NCBI GenBank assembly: GCA_034008185.1
Contig: CM067084.1
Span: 59,410,599 to 59,474,598 of the forward strand
From: Gorsachius magnificus
Lineage: Eukaryota; Chordata; Aves; Pelecaniformes; Ardeidae
Length of the DNA stretch: 64,000 nucleotides
Direction: 5' to 3'
In this document: positions 1-14,560 of the stretch, in pieces
How the letters are laid out: every line of letters starts with the position of its first letter
Position numbering within the stretch: position 1 is the stretch's first letter
Program-made: the position numbers and the translations under genes
Notes under the pieces: model-generated
The model's database searches: none
What the model was told of the DNA's origin: nothing
What the model saw: the letters and a program-made list of their open reading frames with translations, nothing else

Positions 1-3000
1 ATGACTGTATAATGAAAAATGGGGAGCTGAAATATGGTTGTACACCTGGTGAATGAGAATGTTAAGTAGAGATGAGAAAATAGTAGAAACATTTACTGAG
101 CGCTCATTAGAATTTGAACTGTTGGGAAGCTTTAGCTTTCCTTTCACAGGGGAATGCTAAATCTCTGTTGTTGTAAGGTACATGAGGATTTCACACACAC
201 ACTCCCAACAGGCAAAACAAACTATTTTGCCACCATCATAAGTGTCGTAGCTATTTTGAACTACAAAGAATGTATATTATAGGTTCTTGATAATATTCTG
301 TGAAAGTGGTGGCAAAAGTCTATAAAAATAAAAAAAGTGATGAAATTGTACTCAGTACAGACCAAAATTTGAAGAGAATATACTTAATATCAAGGAGGCG
401 AAACCACTGTTTTCTAGGACAAAATGGAGACAGTGGAATTGTATTTGGGATTATGATTGTGTGCGTATGCTGTACACGGGAACAAGGCAGGACTGGGCAT
501 TTCCACACACTGTACAAAGGCTGGGTTTATTCCAAGATGTGGAATATCAATTGGTTACTGTTTTAAATAAGTGATCTTTTCTTTCCTATTCTGTAACTTC
601 AACTTCTGGACATGCAGTTTCAATCTTGGTAGGAGTAGCACAGTTAAAAATGCACATAATAATAGGTATATTTCCTTTATTCTGCAAGGTATAGAGGTCA
701 AAAAAGTTGTTTATGCTGGATGAATGCTTACAGAATTGTGCTTTTCCTGATGGAACAGTTTTCACAGCTGAGATTGGTTCAGCTTCATGACATTCAGAAA
801 TGCATCAGTACATGTCATATTCTTCACAGCAGGTTATTTTGTGATTGTGTACTGTAAGTTACCCTGCAAACACATAGGTATAAAAAATTGTAAAATTCTA
901 TGAATGAAGAATCAGAAATTCAATTAAAGAATATTGTGACCATAAAATACAACAATACTGTATCTAGGGGAAAAATGTAAAAAAACCCCAACCCTGAGAA
1001 TTATAGCTTTGTGAATGATTTTATTTGTTCAAAAGAAAATCATTCTTATAAATAAAAGTAGTATTATTTTATCAGGCAACTCACGTATATTATGAATAAG
1101 GTTAAAATTTTATTTTCACAGAAGTGAATTGGCAGGGGCTTTTGTCTTTCCTTATATAATCAAGATGAACCTTAGGGATACTTTACCTTCTTTCAGTTTG
1201 TGAGGATTATGTCTTCAGCTATATGAGATGATGCAGCATGTGCTGGAATTATTGTAATGTTTGTCAGTAAGGAATAGTAGTCACAGGGATGGGTAATTCT
1301 GCCAGGTGTTCTCTGAGGTGATTAATCATTACTCCTTATTTCAGTAAGTGACTAATTTGTGTTGTCAGAGATTTACTGCCTGCTGTTTGGCATGTGACAA
1401 AGTGATTCCAAACTGTACTCTCTGAGTTACTTCAACTGCAACAAGGCTGGAGTAATTACAGTGTTATGTAAGTGGAATTTCAATGGAAACGATAAACCCA
1501 GGGAAGTGCAGAGAGCTCTTTTTTTCATCTGGGTATATGATGCTGCTGCCATACCTGAGTGTATCTGCAAAGAGATCCTGATAAACTGAATGTAGAGGTT
1601 TAACTTATTTTATTGTGTTTAAATTCAGTAATTACTTTGGGAGATAGAATCATACATACCTTATCAACTTTTTGAAAGTACAGACTATCAGGAACAATTG
1701 TCTGTTAATTCAGACAATTGTGTGGTAAAAATTGGAAGGAAAACCTAGGACCAACAGTTGCTACTCATACCTTTTGAAGTGGAGATTGGAACAGAATGTC
1801 AGTGTCAGATATGAAGAGAGAGATTTCCTAGCCCTGTCCATATGTTCAGCTTTTCCCATTATGCTAATAAACAAATATTGAAAGAGCTTCTACACACTAA
1901 ATACTAAACATCAGCTTCTGTGCTTTAATTACATTAATAAAGTCTTTCAGCCAATACACGGTAGACCAACTTGATCATATACACACTTTTCTGTTGTACA
2001 ACCTTGGCTTGTTCTTTGAATCAGTACTTGAGAAACATAGATGGTATGACATCATTTTCTGTCTTTCTCAGTTCATTCAAGTCACATTTCCAAGTGTTGG
2101 GGTTTTTTTCTGTAGCCGTAAAGGACAGACTTCTTTATTTAGTGGATGGAAGGAGGAAGAAGCATGCATGGGAGAATGCACATCATCTCAACATTTTATT
2201 CAGACTTTCACATTCAGCAGACAGCACCGTGAAGAGAACAAATCAGAAATTCAGTTATTGAGCTAAATACTGTGAGATTTGGGACAGAATCACTGGACCC
2301 AGAAACACTTGTCTTTTTCTATGGAAATTTATTTTTTGGGGAAAAAAAGGATTCTTTTGGAAATGCTATATTTTCCTAAATCTTGTAAGACAAACAGGAA
2401 TCAGATGCATCCAAAAAGTGAACTAACCTTCCACATGTGCCCTTTGAAGTTACTGTGATAAACTAGTAATAGAGTCCCTCACAGATAACCTAGTCTTGAC
2501 CAGTAGAACCACGTAGAAGAGATTTTTCCTCAAACTTTAATTCTACAATTGAACACCTATGAATATTGTCCGGAGCCATCTATGAACGTATCCAATTTCT
2601 CTATTCCAAAGTGAAATAGATACTCTTCACACAAACAAGTTTGAAACTAATCCCAAACTATGCTACTGAAGTAATGTCTTTGACAATGCACTTTCACTGT
2701 TAATGCCTCAAGGGACTTCTTTATTAAACTGTGTAATAAATCAACCAACCTTATATAAGGATCGGATTAGGGGTTTGCATACTGGTAAAGGTTAAGCAAA
2801 TCTGTATGTTGTTATTATTTTTAATTTATATCTTTAATGAGCTGTAGCATCACCAGAATTGATGGATTGGATTTCCTGTGTTTGACTACATAGGAGTTGA
2901 GTTTGCTTTTGATGTACTTGCAGTCATCTCATATGTAAAGAAAATACTGAAGTGTATGAATTTAGGGGGCAAAAATCATACACATTCCTTGCTTACCACA

Positions 3001-6000
3001 AACAAATCAGCACGCAGATAGGACATTTTCATGGACCAATCTAATGCAAGCAGATTATCACTAATCAGAACATTAGAATTTCTGTTAATTACAATTTTGT
3101 AGATTTAAGGGACTTCATGTTGACATACTAAAATTCTTGGCTAACAGGATAATGTTTATTTTTGCAGCCAGAAAATGCTGAAAGCATTATGTATTACTTT
3201 TTATAACTCAAACACTGGTTTGTAACTCACTCTTAATAATGATTATGTACAAAAGGACTATTTTTGTTTACTTTCACTGTATGAATATAAGTAGAATCCT
3301 TTGAATACAAGGCTGGTGTTTTCCAGTGAAAGTCCTGGTGAAGATCAATGCAAATACTGAATGGGAAAATGCCTTTTAACATCATTCTTCTAAAATCATT
3401 ATAGATCAGAGAGGATAATGTGTTTATGAAGATGTGACTATTAGCAGATGTAGAGCTTTGATGAAGAATAGCAAACCAGAATAACAAACTAATGTGAAGA
3501 ACAAACGGTGCTGTCTTGAATTACTGATTCAGCCTTACCAGGACATTTTTACTTCCTTAATTTGAATTTAGAACTTGTTTTTCCTACAGATTAATTTTTC
3601 ATTTACTGAACTTGCTTTAAGTTTTTAACGGTCCTTTCAGGAAATTAGCTTTAAAAGAAAAAGAAGAAAAAAATTAGTAACATTACATAGAAATTAGTAT
3701 CATGAAAGACTGGAGGAAAGCAGATAGAAAAGTAAAGGAGAAAACCAAAACATTTTGTAAAGATGTACGGTAGCGTTCAAGTGCTAATAAATTGGTGTCT
3801 ACATGATTACCAACACCCTCACCATCTTTGGAGTTGGTTGACATTCAGTTGTTAAAGTGACTGTAACCTACCAATGCTATAAAGCCTTAACAAGAGAAGA
3901 TCCCCAGCAGAGACAGGAGTACAATATGAGTACAAACATTTTAGATCCTGACAAGAAACAACATATTTTTGGAAAGGTTTCTATAATTTATTCATTAATG
4001 GGGATAGGCTTTGATGCCCTGTAAGGTGTTTTTCTGGTTTTCTTCCTATGTTTACTATTTCTAGCCTGTCTCCTAGTGCACGATAATGCATCGCAATAGC
4101 TGCAGCTGCACTGTATGTCTGAGTCGGGGCCCAAAGGGGGATTTTCAGCTGCTGCTATATTCACATGCAACATGTTGTCTCACCTAATGCCGTTCTTGAA
4201 GAACTTACCCCTACCATTAATATTTTTGTTCCACAAATAAAATATAGGCCACTTGGATTTAGTGAGGCAGTAACAAACATTGAAATTATAAACTTTGCAG
4301 CTCTGGCCTTTAGTCTTTTTATTCAAATATATCTTCAAAGTTGAAGGAGGTATCACAAAAAAAAAATTACATTTAGTGACAGTTTAAATCTTCAATAATA
4401 GATTCATATTGGGTGTGTGCCTGGGAGCTTTCGTCTAAGAACCTCAAACTATTTTGAAATTTTAATTTCCTAGGATGCTCTTGGGAATGGTCACTGGGTT
4501 TCTGAGAAAGTAAATATTATGAAGATAAAACCTCAGATAACATTCACATTTAAGACATACATGGTTGTCTTGGTTCTGAATCATTTAGAGAAATTTTCTA
4601 ACCAACTTTTTATACCTTTTAGAGTTATAATATTAATATTCTATATGAATCCCTGGAGGAAAAAATCTTATGGAGGGAAAAATAAATTAAAGCTTTCACA
4701 AATCATTCCACTGAGGTTGATTATTCTTTTTTTTTTTCCTAAAATACTGGACAGCTGTCTGGTTATTTCCATTTTTTAGCCTGGTTTAAATAAAATCATA
4801 ATAAGTAGACTTAGAAATCATATGAATTGAGGTTGTTGATGATTAGTACAGAATAATATTTCACGGCTCCAAATACATACAATTTTTCTGACTTTTGTAG
4901 GAGTCCTGAAATCATTTTAGTTTCCCTACTTCATCTTCAAGCACCCTTTCTGGTGTTTGATGAATAAGATTTTTTTTCCTGTGATATAATGAGTAATGAA
5001 ATATTTGCAATTTTTTAGGTTTGGGACTGATTATTGTACATTATTTTACATTTCCTGGTATTTCAGTCCTTGGTAGTCAAACTGTCAGCATGGTACAGCA
5101 TAATTTTGCGAGACTTGCTTGCTGTTCACAGTTTTAGTGAGCTATAGTGGCTTCATTATGCACCTAAGTATGTCAGTGTCTTAATTTTTAAGTGATTTAA
5201 CATTACACTACACCCTTTCATATATCTCTAAACTATCTAGATCCCACAGTAGGGGCTGACCTAATTTCATCCTTAGGAAGGCAGCTGAATCTACAGTCGC
5301 TGCAGAAAGTGGTGCAGTCCATGGACAGATTCACCCCTGTAGGATGGGATAAATTATTCTCTGGAGGGGTCTGTTTTATTGTCTACAAGGGGTTCTAGAC
5401 CAATAACATATACTAGGCCACTACTTTTCTTTTTCTTGGATACATTCGAGATGATTTTTGATGCCTTCTGTTTAAGTCAGTTTATGCATAAATTTTCTCT
5501 ATAAGGCACTGGATGATGATCAGAAAAAAACACCCAGTGAAGAAATGATGGGGATCTTTTGTTCTGTTTATGTGGTGTCACTCCGCTGCACAGTCACAGT
5601 TAAACAAACACTGAAGTATCATTAAGAGTCTGAACAACTGCTTTCACTCTGGCTGGGCTGAAACTTCAAAAATGAAAAAAAAGGAGCCTAAACTGAAGCC
5701 TGTACTCCTCATTACCTGTAAGAAATGTGCATGTTGCAACATAAAACAGAATAGCATCAACACCGTATCGCCTGTTTTCTGTGGAAGGGGAACATAGCAG
5801 GGTTTGATGCATATTACCTGTTTGTTTAACACATTTCTCTCTCTTACTACTATTTGTATGATATTAGACCTGGTAGTTATGTTTGCTATTCTGTTGCCTT
5901 CTGGGAGTGGGTAGGTGTTTTGACCTTAGAACTTGTTGAAATTACTAAGCTTTACCTTGGACATCCTCTGGGGACTCAAATATTGCAGCACCATGAAATG

Positions 6001-7117
6001 AAGCTGCCAGGAATTCAGATTTATGAAACTTGTTGTAATGTATAGAGCGAATAAGCCAATATTTTAGCATGTTATATTTATAAAACTGATCTCCACGTCC
6101 TTGTTCTTAAAACAAAGGCGGTAACTAAAGAAAAGATGTATTTGTTGAACAGTAAAAAGATCTGGGTATTCAGATTAGATTAGGACTGCTAGAACCTAGA
6201 ATTCGTTTTCCCTGGTAATAGCAGCATACAACACTCTGAAAGAGAAAACTAAATAAAGAACAATTTACTCTGGCAGAGACTTTCTAGTAGCTCACACTGA
6301 GAAGAGAGAAGGGCCTTGTAACATATGGTGGCAGCTGATGAAGGGGAGGTGGGAATGACCCTTCATTATATCCCTGCTGGCTTCCTCCATGCTGATCACA
6401 GAGCAATGCTTCTGCTTGGCAACCCCTGGCTGGCCTGAGGTCTAGTGCAAGCCCTTCAGAAAAGAAGGTCCTTAGCAGATGAAGGCTTAGAGGCAAAGCC
6501 ATTAGCTCAAATTCTACTGAGTCCTTGGAGAAACTTAGCTTCATCTCAAAAAAACAAGAGTACAGGTGCTCTGAAAAGGCACGCCCCATAACAAAGTTGT
6601 CACTAAACTTGGAGTGAGTTTCTTCTGCTGGTGTAAGATGCCCTTCAACATAGAGTGTGTAGTAAAAATTTCTATTAGTACAGAAATGATAATGTAGGAT
6701 GATGTAGTATATCCTTAATACTAACTGTGGTTATTAATTGTACTCCTAGCATTTATTTTTGCTTAGCAATGGCACTTGCACATTATTACAAGTGCATATA
6801 TGTATACATACGCAGAGTAATAAAACTATACCAAGATTTGACATGCTTAAGCATCAACTATTAAAAGTAAATAGAGGTAATAAAAGTATGCCCACCAGAT
6901 CATGCTAAACCAGATTTTATTGTTGACAGTGGTACTCACGCATAGCAAAATCTGACATTTCCCACCCCTGCTAAAATAACACACAGATGCACAAGGAAAA
7001 GTGGCAGCAGAAGTCATTTTCTCCACACAGTACCAAGGTTTGAAAGAGCAATACTGGCAGAAATGGGCTCACTGAAAATTTGAAACTGGAGCTAGCAGGG
7101 GACTTTACAGATGAGCT
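1..7117. other. Unique AT-rich sequence, no gene seen
   Basis: Every open frame here is about 100 codons or fewer. The frames lie on both strands, often overlap each other, and show no domain or splice-bounded pattern that I recognise. No CR1 3' tail or LTR terminus was found. There is a locally GC-richer stretch at roughly 6340-6560 with no recognisable content. Intronic or intergenic DNA is the most likely reading; undetected short exons cannot be excluded by eye. Confidence 0.6.
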
Positions 7118-7143
7118 GGGGGGAGTGGGAAACAGGGGAGGGG
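7118..7143 (+). other. Canonical G-quadruplex motif
   Basis: Four G-runs of at least three bases (7118-7123, 7127-7129, 7135-7138, 7140-7143) are separated by loops of 3, 5 and 1 bases, which fits the standard G3+N1-7 rule. It sits alone in AT-rich sequence with no gene next to it. Folding potential is an inference from the pattern; no function can be assigned. Confidence 0.7.
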
Positions 7144-9972
7144 TGACAGTTTGAATAGAGGAAGGGATTCTAGATTCCTGTAGAAAAGAAACAGGGAAAA
7201 ATTAGGTGGACTTTAGTGGACCCTGTCTTCTGTACCATGTGGTCCAGTGCAGCAGTCGGGTGATCGCCTGCTGACTTTAGGCATGCAACTAGGAACACTA
7301 AATAGTAGTGGTGGTTGAGAACTGATAGGTATCAGCACAAGTTTCAGTCAGTGAGCCTCAGATCTTGCTAAAGCCAATCCCAGGCCAATCTCAGCAAGGG
7401 ATTTTAAAACTGCCCGTGGCATTTTCAAATCAATCCATCAGTCTGTAGCTAGCAAGGTAAAGAATGCAGAGCCAGCACAATACCTGTTCCACCCAGTGAC
7501 AACTCTGCTAGTGCATTCTGAGCAAGCCACATGCAATTCAAAAGTCCTGTGAGGAAAGAATCACAATAAATGAATCTCTGTTCCCAAGAGGTTGAATCAT
7601 GATTACACGGATCAGGAAAAAACAGTGTCGCTTGAACAAGGAATAATGCATTGTAAAATTAGGTGCATGGAAAAAATAGTGTTGCATACAGATCATGCTA
7701 GCTTATTGTAGCATTCATCTTGAGAGTAACCTTTCGGGTTTTTCATGGAATCTAAAGCTAAGGGAGGAAGTGTAATACAAATCTACCAAGCTTTTTTTCT
7801 TCACTGTTGATTTTTTTTTTTTTTTAATTATGCAGAGAGAATGCCCAAGATTTCAGGGCAAACTTAAATTAATCCTACAAGGTGTGACCCATCACTGAAA
7901 TCTATCCCTTCTGTGCAAAGCAATGAATCCTAGTGCAGGTGAACAGGTAGCTAGTTGCTCTGGGGCTTGATAATGTGCTCTGGAAGAACATGGCAAGACA
8001 GACGTTAGAGCCAGATTTAGTAACAGTATCAAAGCAACCAGCTGTCATCTGAAATGGCGCTTTCCCATTATGAAATCTGTGTAGGAGAATACTAAAATGG
8101 GCTTTCTTTTCTGAAAGATGATGTTCCATTGAGAATGAAAACCTACAGGTACTGAAAGGACAAGACTTCTTGCACAAAGGATTCTGTGTATGTTAGTGGT
8201 TGAAAATAGTTAAACTTCTCTGTATATATACATTTCCAGGAGTCTTTTGGCAGAGATCTAGTTTGTTTCTGCTCTGTGAGTGGCCATTTGGTTAAATTTT
8301 TCAAGTACATTTGGGATTTCTTATCTTACCATCATCAAGTAGCTAAACAGCCAATCCAAAAGCAGAAACATTTGAAGATCTCATTTGTGCTTTAAGTATT
8401 TTTTCTAGGTAAAATCCAAACATTGTAGAGAATATTTGTCTTGAAAGCCTTTTTTAATGGAATGTTTCACTCAGCATTTTTGTTCTCCATGGCGAGTTCC
8501 TACCTCTGTGTACAGTGATTAGCACACTGATAAGTAGAACTTTAAACTTAGAAATACCTTCCAATAAAGAAAATACAACAGTAAATATAATGTATTTCCT
8601 CAGACAAGCTCCATATTGAAACAAATGCTCACAACTAAAACAACATTTTATGAGACATTGTTAGTCATACTCAGCAGAACTGTGGTTAATGAGATCTTCT
8701 AAATCAAGTCTTCCTGCCCTTTTTTCCACCATTGGCTTGTAATGCTTCTGAAACTGCAGAGCCCAAATTGGCAGAAATCAAGCATTAGATTATTTGCTGA
8801 CACTAGTGTTAAGGTCTATGCAAATAATCCAACCAAACTAAAGGTAAGAAGCAGCATTTAGAGGTAAGCTGGGTAGTGTCAATTAGTCTCTTTGGCCTGA
8901 CCGTTCCTGAAAATGTCATTTGAAGAAATATCAGAAAATAACAGTGAATGGATTATCACTAAAACTGCTGAAGGAAACAATGTAGCTTTTAGGAAAAAGT
9001 GATGGCACTAATTCACCTGTTATCTGGCATAAGACCCACATGAGGTTAAGAGAAGAATGGATTAAGACACCAGAAAATAGAAAAGTATATTTGGTTTTCC
9101 CCCTTGTGCATATGTATATCACCATTTAATTTCTCTTATTGATTCTTCACTTAAGATTTTGGTTCTGCATGTATTAAAAGGGCCCTAAGGCTGTTTGGAT
9201 ACCTGCGTGTGTGCAAGTCTGCTTGCGTTTTACCTGAAAGCCTCTTTGCTTAAAAATTTACAACATTGTTTAAGATTAGATTCCTTTTCAGGTTATGTAT
9301 GTCTCACCGTCCATCACATTCTTGGTAACCTTTTATGTATTATGTTGTTATTTATTACCTGTAAGATAAAACTTTTGGACAATCCCATCATGTTTGGTTT
9401 TTTTCTTAATGTTTTACCATGTTTCCTTTTTAGTTCCCCACAGCTTGTTCAACGTTATGTCTGCATTGATTTTGATCACCTAGACTTTTTCCAGTCCATG
9501 GTGCTATGATTTCATACAACTTTATCCTTCAAAGTCATCTTTTGTATGGTCATGTGTTCAGTAATTAGCTTTAGATAAATTCCCGTGTCATTACTGAAAC
9601 AAGAGATCTACCCAAAACCAAAAGTAATAATGAGCAAGAACTTTCACAGAAAATTGTGTATAAATTTCTTCTATTTTTCACAATTTGCAATGTATTGTCA
9701 CCATGTCCAGTTCCATTATTACCCTCAGTTCCAAAAGCAAATTGCTTCTTATGCTGTTACATGAATATAGTTATTATGACAGCTCAGCGTGTAGTTTTTA
9801 TAGCAGAGCAGAAAATGAAAAGTAAAAATTAGAAAGAAGTTACAGAAGTGAAGAAGTGATATTGAAATTTAAAGCTTTTGTCAAAGTTAATTATTTCTGT
9901 AATTTTTCCATAAGTCATTGTTCTATAAACTGCATGATTTTGAAGAACATAGTATTTAGTTCCATAAAATAC
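7144..9972. other. Unique AT-rich sequence, no gene seen
   Basis: Only short chance-like open frames on both strands, and a T-run near 7810-7825. No repeat family is recognised. Confidence 0.55.
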
Positions 9973-9989
9973 AAAAAAAAAAAAAAAAA
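9973..9989 (+). repeat. Poly(A) run, 17 bases
   Basis: Uninterrupted run of 17 A. No LINE or pseudogene body was recognised upstream of it, so it may be a simple mononucleotide microsatellite rather than a retroposed tail. Confidence 0.85.
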
Positions 9990-9990
9990 G

Positions 9991-12900
9991 GTTCATTTAC
10001 TTGGTGCTGCCAATGCTCCCTGTAACAGTTCAGTAAAAAGTGACAGCTGTGCTTTAGTGGTTCACAATGGTTAATTACAATCATATTTTTCTACTCATAC
10101 ATTTTATTTTTGCTCTTTTATTAGGATAAACTGATTTTGAATAACAACTATTTGCACTAAATAAACCAAAAGTTTTTATTCATTTCAGTTATGTTTACTA
10201 TAAGTTTCTGCTTGTCTAGAAATTTGCATTAAAATAATCTGTCTTCAGTAATCTGAAACATTTTTTAAAAATCCATTTAGTGCAGTCATGGGATACCAGT
10301 CCAGGGAAACAAAGAGGGAAAAAAGAGTCCAAGAAAATAAAAGGAAAAAGAATAGGTGAGAAAAACTTTTTCTAAGAGAATTTTAGACTCAGAGAAGGAT
10401 GTAGACTAAGATTACAGTAGGAGTTAGTCGCTTTCTCCGTGTCTGAGATGGAGAAACTGAACCAAAACTGAAAAACTGGATGATGGTGTCTAAATCTGGC
10501 CAAGTAATAAACTGTAAACAGATTCGAGAAAACTACAGTTTTTAGTTTTCTCTACAGAGAAAGATCAATCTTCTCAGAATTTTATTGTTGGTACCTTTTT
10601 TTTTTCTGTATGTAGTTCTGTTAAAAAATGAAAAAAACCTATAAAAAGGTACAGATTTGGAGTATATAACATGCAGTAGATGATGAAGCTTTCATTACTG
10701 TCTTGGCATCTTCCACAGACTGCACTAAGCCCTCCTACTAAAATCAGCTGTTCAATACAGAAACATCTCATGCAGTCATTTTCAAGTGGATGTCTGGGCA
10801 TCACCCACTATTGCCTACTACTTTGACTTGGCAGACCTGGAAAGACCTTGGTATCCATAAACAAGTCATGGAAAAGCATCACTTCGTGGATGAGCAATTT
10901 CTGACTTCTCTGTGAAAAAGCACAGTCTGAGACTTCAATAGTTCCAAAATCTTGGGCATCTTGGGCCTGGGTACTAAAGTGAATTATTCTCAAAAGCCAT
11001 GCCCTCAAGTACATAGACACTTTTTAAAGTACATATGTCGTGTGTTTAATGTAAGAATGGAACTGTGCACTTCCATACACAGCCAAGTGCGCATATGCAA
11101 ATGTGCCCCATACAGCAAGAACTGTTCCAGGTTTACTCCTGACTCTGAATATGCTAAATTCAGTGATTTGCAAAACCTGACTGGTACAGCACTGGAATGA
11201 AAAATAACAGTGTTCTCAAACAAGCCACAGCTACATTGCCTCAGAGATCTGTGTGGGAACAGGTAGTCCAGAAAATACGGCATAGTAGTAGTTAGCAGTT
11301 TCTGATATATTATCGTTTTCATTTTCAAAGCACTTTACAGACATTAACTAATTAATATGTATAACTCATCATTAGGCAACATTTCAAGAACTCTGTATAT
11401 AATTCTCTAATGGCTGTTACTAAGAAGTCCCTTTGAGAGGCACTCCAAAAGGTTAATGCTTAGTGTTTGAGAGATCATTAGCCCAGCCTTTCTAGACCAT
11501 TTGCTCTTGTATACATTTAAGATATGCCATGTACTAATCATTTTATATGTATTTATGTCTCTGAAACATGGGGTTTATATACTTTTTTATTTTCTAGAGA
11601 AATTTCTAGAGGAAGGTATATTTTTAAGTAACTTTTCCTATTAGTTTTTACAGATTTATTTGCATTCTACATCACACATCTACATCTACATCTACATACA
11701 GCCTGTAAGAAGACAAGCTCAGCAAAGAGCAGAAATATAGGGGTGCTGCACAGTCTGCTTTGTGTGGTTAATATCTGATTACAATCTTGTTGCTTTCTGA
11801 CAGCTTTCTGAAATGCTTTTTAGAAACATCTGTCTTTCAATTAATTATAAAAACACAAGTTGCTTGGGTATGGTTTCCCAAATCTGGGAGACATTGAGTT
11901 TCAGCCCTTTGATGGGTTGCAATTAGAATTTGTATTTGACTGAGGAAGTCCTTAAAATCTCTACTTTTAACATTTTATTAGGGGAAAAAAATCTCTTTTC
12001 TAAGCTTCTATCTAGGGATTAGGTTAATATAGCTCATTTGCCCTTTAACACACCACACAGCAATAGTGTGCTGAAGCTGGGACATGACAGCATCTTGTTT
12101 ATCAAACTTTTACTGGTATTTGATTAAATTTATGAGAGAGGCTGGCATATTTTGTCAGGAAGGCTTATATTTAAGCTTCCTATCATATAAATGTAGAGCA
12201 AAAAGTATAAATTGAGTAAACATAAATGGTTACTATTCCAACTTAAATAATATCCTTTTTGAGTTTTCACTGAACAAAACCAAAAAACAGATCCCTTGAG
12301 TTACGTCTAATTTATTTCTTATTAATCATGCCAAGGGACCTTAAATCAGTGACACATTTAGCTGGAGAGGCTGGATCTGTACTTCCCCTCAGTCTGAGCC
12401 AGTCTTTCTAATTTTTTCCTTCCAGTGCCTCAGTTTTCCTGCCTCAGGAATGAGTTGGCTGCTCCAGAACTGAACCAAAGTGAGAACTGCAGGTTCGGCA
12501 GTATCAATGATTAGGTGCAGAGGGAGCCAAGCAGAGCTGACTTTGTAATCTCATGTTATCTTCAGCTGTACTAAATCCTCCTGGAGGAGATCTTTTTCTT
12601 GTGCACATTAGCCTTTCTTCAGAGAAAGATTGCCTACAATATTTCCTCTCACTAGCAAGTTTTCCTCCAAAAAAATAAAAATCAGCACACATAAAAATCC
12701 CAAGTGAGTGACCTGATAAGCACCTAGAAATACTTTATTTGATGTTTTTGGAAAAAATCCATGCATTTTTTACAGGCAATACTAAAAATACAAAACCAAA
12801 AACTATACATTAATTTGTGAAGTTAAGCCTCTGAACAAGGATATTGTAATCTTCTCAGGGATACAGCTTCAGATTGCTTTCCCATGGCACAAGCATAGCC

Positions 12901-13684
12901 AAAGGCTACTGTTACACCCTCAGGATCTTTTTCACTGGCAACAGCTTTGGACTTCCATATTCACCCATACTGTCTAAACATGCTATTTTAACTTAAGAGT
13001 TGTGCATGAAAATTGAAGAAATATACTGGTTTTTTTTCTTTGTGAGACTTTAAGAAAATGTTTCAACATCCTCACATTGCATTTATAACATTTCTTTTAA
13101 TTTAATTTTAAATTGCTTAATTTTAATTTGTTTCATTTTTTCATTTCCATTTACACAAACTCTTAATAACAGATGAAAGAAAACATTTAAGTTAAAATAT
13201 GTTCTGACTGTACTTTGTAATGATAGAGAGGTAACCATATTTACCTGTAGGTTATATTTCCACCAACCTTTTAAAGAAAGACGTTTTAGGATTGTAAGAC
13301 CAGATCTCTTTGCCAAGCACTTTACTCGTTCTTCCCGAGCACATAAGTTCCAGAACAGATTAAGTCAGTTTTGCAGGTGAAAGCAAAAGCCTGGGAATGT
13401 TGGAAAAGACCATTTAGTGTGCAGTCTTCAGCTATTATTTAGCATTTACAGATTGCAGAATAAAAATTAAAAGGTACAGTAAATAGCTCTACTTTTCTAC
13501 AATTTCTTCAGTGTTTTCTTAAACCTTTAATCTAGAGTAACTTTCATCTATCCTAACTCAGATCAGAAAAAAAAGTGACATTTGGTATAAGCTTCCTCCC
13601 CCCACCCCTCTTTCTAGGAAATAAAATCCACCAAGTTCTATAATAAAGTTCTTTTGAAGTTGTTATGAAAAAACAAGGAGCAGG
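9991..13684. other. Unique sequence, no gene seen
   Basis: Open frames at 11005-11328 (minus) and 10952-11200 (plus) overlap each other and have no recognisable motif. A CTACAT-type triplication lies near 11685-11697. Apart from the possible ancient repeat near 11325, nothing is recognised. Confidence 0.5.
11322..11362. repeat. Possible ancient MIR/L2-like remnant
   Basis: The words AAAGCACTTTACAGACATTAA and the following AT-rich bases resemble the widely shared block (an AAGCGCTTTACA-type core followed by ATTAA) found in ancient vertebrate SINE/LINE repeats. Only about 40 bases match, with no flanking support, so this is a low-confidence call from memory of the family pattern. Confidence 0.35.
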
Positions 13685-13813
13685 TGACTCTTCCCTTTTT
13701 CATTTTTTTTTCCTTCCTTTTTTCCCCTCTCTCTTACCCTTTATCTTTCCTTTTTTTTTTTTTTTTTAATTTTCTTTTTTTCCTTTTCTTTTCCCCTTTC
13801 CTTTTAATTTTCT
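13685..13813 (+). repeat. Polypyrimidine low-complexity tract
   Basis: About 130 bases almost wholly of C and T, including a run of about 16 T near 13752-13768. The 61-codon frame across it is only a Phe/Leu/Ser translation of the tract and is not a gene. Confidence 0.9.
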
Positions 13814-14319
13814 GTAAGGGAGAAAGAAGTAATAGAAAGTCTAAAACTCTCCCGTATTTGATTGGCTAAAACCAATTAAATCAGATTAAAATAAAATTAA
13901 AACAGAGCTACTAAATACATTTGTCTCCCTGAAAGGACCTTGCTTGGTACTAACCTTGCCATTCTCTTACCATACTTGATTGTACAGGATGTTTATGTTT
14001 GTGGCAAGGCATTATGATCAATACCCCCCTCCCCAAAATTCTTAGTTTGGAGAGTCCCTGCTTGGTAGCTAACTCAGCCTCAGTTCTGTCAGTAGCAAAG
14101 ACAAACTTTACACTTTGGAAACAGGCATTATTTTAGCATGATAGTCCATGACATTGAAGGATTAACAGATTATTTAATCAATATAACCCGTCATTTGGTC
14201 AGAAACTGCAAAAAAATAACGTCCTAGTCATTAATTCATGGTATTTATTGTAGTAACATTCATCACAATGTTCCAATTAGCTATAAATGTACATGTCACA
14301 AGTATTAATGTAAGATTTG

Positions 14320-14560
14320 CACTGTAACTCCTCATTGATTAACTGGACCATCATTTTAAAGTGCTACAGGAATTATACAAAGTAGCTGTCTTTTGCTTTC
14401 AGCTATGTTTAATTTATGCTCATTACAGTTTCCAGAGATACATTTTCTGCTGCATATGCAAATGTTATGATCATCTGTTATTTAATAAATCCAAATAAAT
14501 CTTTTGACAGTGAAAGATTCAAATGAAACAAATAGGAATTATGCACGAGTAATATAAAAT
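14320..14560. other. Candidate conserved noncoding block (speculative)
   Basis: A stretch of balanced, non-repetitive composition holding an octamer ATGCAAAT (within 14453-14468) and several homeodomain-like TAAT and ATTA cores. It has the texture of vertebrate conserved noncoding elements, but conservation cannot be seen from one sequence. The same 14-base string around the octamer also occurs near 11092. Confidence 0.2.

Noticed and set aside
3988..4173. 61-codon minus frame with Cys and basic residues
   Set aside because: Considered as a possible small zinc-binding or basic peptide; spacing fits no known motif.
12400..12480. MIR-like GTGCCTCAGTTTTCCTG words
   Set aside because: A single short pyrimidine-rich match with no supporting MIR core.
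13684..13869. 61-codon Phe/Ser/Leu-rich frame
   Set aside because: Translation of a polypyrimidine tract.
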